The notes beneath the pieces were generated by a model that was not told the origin of the DNA, ran no database searches, and saw only the letters and a list, made by a program, of their open reading frames with translations. Both the position numbers and the translations under genes were made by a program. From contig RFQS01000122.1 of NCBI GenBank assembly GCA_009924885.1, positions 1 through 6,857 on the forward strand: a DNA stretch of 6,857 nt. The letters run 5' to 3'. Each line of letters starts with the position of its first letter. Positions within the stretch are counted from its first letter, which is position 1. This document shows positions 6,250 through 6,857 of this stretch, piece by piece. Origin of the DNA: Pseudomonadota bacterium. Its GTDB lineage: Bacteria; Cyanobacteriota; Vampirovibrionia; LMEP-6097.

Positions 6250-6302
6250 ACTGCTTCTCCCTCAATCTTCGCAACGATGGCATCAATATCCATTACTTCC
6301 AT
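6246..6302 (-). CDS. 18-codon upstream frame overlapping the yhcG TTG start (leader or remnant of a lost gene)
   Basis: The frame MEVMDIDAIVAKIEGEAV ends in a TGA that shares TTGA with the yhcG start. GGAGG lies 10 bases before its ATG, a somewhat long but plausible ribosome site. The peptide is not recognised. Its acidic, helix-like ending and stop/start overlap are what one expects from the 3' end of a preceding operon gene whose body has been deleted, or from a leader peptide that couples translation into yhcG. The same frame is open further upstream (LFGGGCFT), but that reading soon enters the hairpin and tRNA terminator, so it is not a whole gene. Confidence 0.25.
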   Translation of the reverse strand: MEVMDIDAIVAKIEGEAV

Positions 6303-6327
6303 TGTAAAACATCCTCCCCCAAACAAC

Positions 6328-6346
6328 TTAGAGCCAAAGGCTCTAA
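6328..6346. repeat. Hairpin ahead of the yhcG-fic-rhuM unit
   Basis: TTAGAGCC (6328-6335), loop AAA, GGCTCTAA (6339-6346): a perfect 8-bp stem with a 3-base loop. Neither strand has a proper T-run after it, so a terminator is not supported. It may be an operator, an attenuator-like leader structure, or the scarred terminator of a lost gene. The rest of 6303-6407 shows a run of seven C (6397-6403) and no convincing promoter. Confidence 0.45.
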
Positions 6347-6407
6347 GCAAACAAAAAAGTAAAGAAGAGAGGTTTTTTACCAATGGATGCTCCCTTCCCC
6401 CCCTAGT

Positions 6408-6450
6408 AAAGAAAAAGAGATGGGGTTTTATGCCCCATCTCTTTTTCTTT
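6408..6450 (-). terminator. Intrinsic terminator of tRNA-Ser
   Basis: An 18-bp perfect stem (6408-6425 with 6433-6450) with a 7-base loop and a GGGG/CCCC core ends in a T-rich tract on the minus strand. It starts 7 bases after the encoded CCA of the tRNA, the expected place for its terminator. The plus-strand reading also ends T-rich, so it could act in both directions. Confidence 0.85.
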
Positions 6451-6456
6451 TATTAC

Positions 6457-6546
6457 TGGCGGAGAAGAGAGGATTCGAACCTCCGGTACCGTTACCAGTA
6501 CACAGTCTTTCCAGGACTGCACCATAAACCACTCGGTCACTTCTCC
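6457..6546 (-). tRNA. tRNA-Ser(GGA)
   Basis: On the minus strand the gene starts GGAGAAG and ends CTTCTCC-G-CCA, a perfect 7-bp acceptor stem with encoded CCA. The anticodon arm is CAGTC-CTGGAAA-GACTG, placing anticodon GGA at 6510-6512, which reads UCC and UCU serine codons. GGTTCGAATCC gives the T arm, and the long variable arm (GTACTGGTAACGGTACC) is the class II structure expected of tRNA-Ser. It is 90 bases long with CCA. Its 3' end faces the accessory genes, a common position for island integration. The sequence at 6547-6616 between it and the divergent glycosyltransferase gene must hold both promoters; I could not place either with confidence. Confidence 0.97.
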
Positions 6547-6616
6547 ATTCTTTAGAGTCCATTCTTCACTCTTAGAGACTCGCTAATAGATTCTATCACT
6601 TCATAAAGCGTTTAAA

Positions 6617-6857
6617 ATGCGAATAGAGCATATAATATCATTTGTGAAAAATAATTTATTACCATTATCAATTTTTATCATCTGTAAAAATGAAGCCCAT
6701 ATTATTGAGGATACTTTAAGGCAGGCAGTTAAACTGGCTGATGAAATTATTCTTGTAGATTCTGGAAGTATTGATGCGACTGTTGATATAGCGAAGCAGT
6801 ATGCGACTAAAATTTATACGCAAGAGTGGCTTGGTTACGCTAAACAGAAAAACTATG
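6617..6857 (+). CDS. Glycosyltransferase family 2, WaaE/KdtX-like (5' part)
   Basis: The frame runs off the window end. After a short lead it reads LSIFIICKNEAHIIEDTL, then LADEIILVDSGSIDATVDIAKQY and EWLGYAKQKNY. This is the GT2 nucleotide-sugar binding start, with the DSGS(T)D-type motif holding the first catalytic Asp, in the form seen in lipopolysaccharide-core glucosyltransferases of the WaaE/KdtX type (ADEIILVDSGS..., WxGxxxQKN). The enzyme would work at the inner membrane in outer-core assembly. The start is uncertain: the ATG at 6617 gives MRIEHIISFVKNN, while the GTG at 6644 gives the more family-like MKNNLLPLSIFIICKNE. A TATAAT at 6631-6636 lies between them, and if it is a real -10 only the GTG could be used. 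Neither has a strong ribosome site. Confidence 0.88.
   Translation, partial: MRIEHIISFVKNNLLPLSIFIICKNEAHIIEDTLRQAVKLADEIILVDSGSIDATVDIAKQYATKIYTQEWLGYAKQKNY

Noticed and set aside
6328..6346. Hairpin considered as an intrinsic terminator
   Set aside because: The stem is only 8 bp and the T-rich sequence lies on the wrong side for either strand.
6124..6555. A 143-codon plus-strand frame ending in WRRREDSNLRYRYQ
   Set aside because: It is the antisense of the yhcG 5' end, the terminator and tRNA-Ser; REDSNLR-type peptides are a familiar artefact of reading a tRNA gene backwards.
1..6857. CRISPR array, integrase or transposase gene
   Set aside because: No spaced direct repeats and no protein with integrase or transposase motifs were found on either strand.

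Overview
The window looks like the end of an accessory (defence or toxin-type) island beside conserved chromosomal genes of a Gram-negative, probably low-GC gammaproteobacterium. That guess rests on the AT-rich background, a WaaE-like lipopolysaccharide-core glycosyltransferase next to tRNA-Ser, and a Neisseria-type short Fic protein; it is inference, and no genus can be named.

Layout, left to right. Positions 1-801 (+) hold the decayed 3' part of an AAA-type ATPase with a DUF4143 domain; the 5' part carries stops and a frame change, while the DUF4143 part is open. All the following protein genes up to 6249 are on the minus strand. Positions 824-2047 encode a trigger-factor-like protein whose ribosome-docking signature is missing. 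Positions 2113-3354 encode a class II Fic protein (DUF4172 + Fic + C-terminal winged helix). It carries an in-frame 123-bp insertion with 15-bp terminal inverted repeats (2951-3073). The start of this gene is preceded by a near-consensus sigma-70 promoter overlapped by two matching dyads (TAATCACC-N11-GGYGATTA) and a spare half-site, a strong operator signature. Positions 3595-6249 form a tight three-gene unit, transcribed in the order DUF1016/YhcG nuclease, class III Fic, RhuM; the first two genes overlap by 11 bp.

The island ends just downstream of a tRNA-Ser(GGA) gene (6457-6546, minus strand) and its terminator (6408-6450). On the other side of the tRNA, a GT2 glycosyltransferase gene starts on the plus strand and runs off the window.

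How the parts may work together. YhcG-family nucleases, RhuM and small Fic proteins are familiar passengers of type I restriction-modification loci, but no hsdR, hsdM or hsdS gene is in the window. The yhcG gene starts at a TTG that overlaps the TGA of a tiny upstream frame (TTGA), and no clear promoter is visible ahead of it, so this unit may be what is left of a longer operon. The DUF4172 Fic gene appears to be a separate, self-regulated unit, with the trigger-factor-like gene 65 bp downstream and possibly co-transcribed. The two Fic proteins carry opposite autoinhibition layouts, N-terminal helix versus C-terminal helix, and both have complete catalytic motifs.
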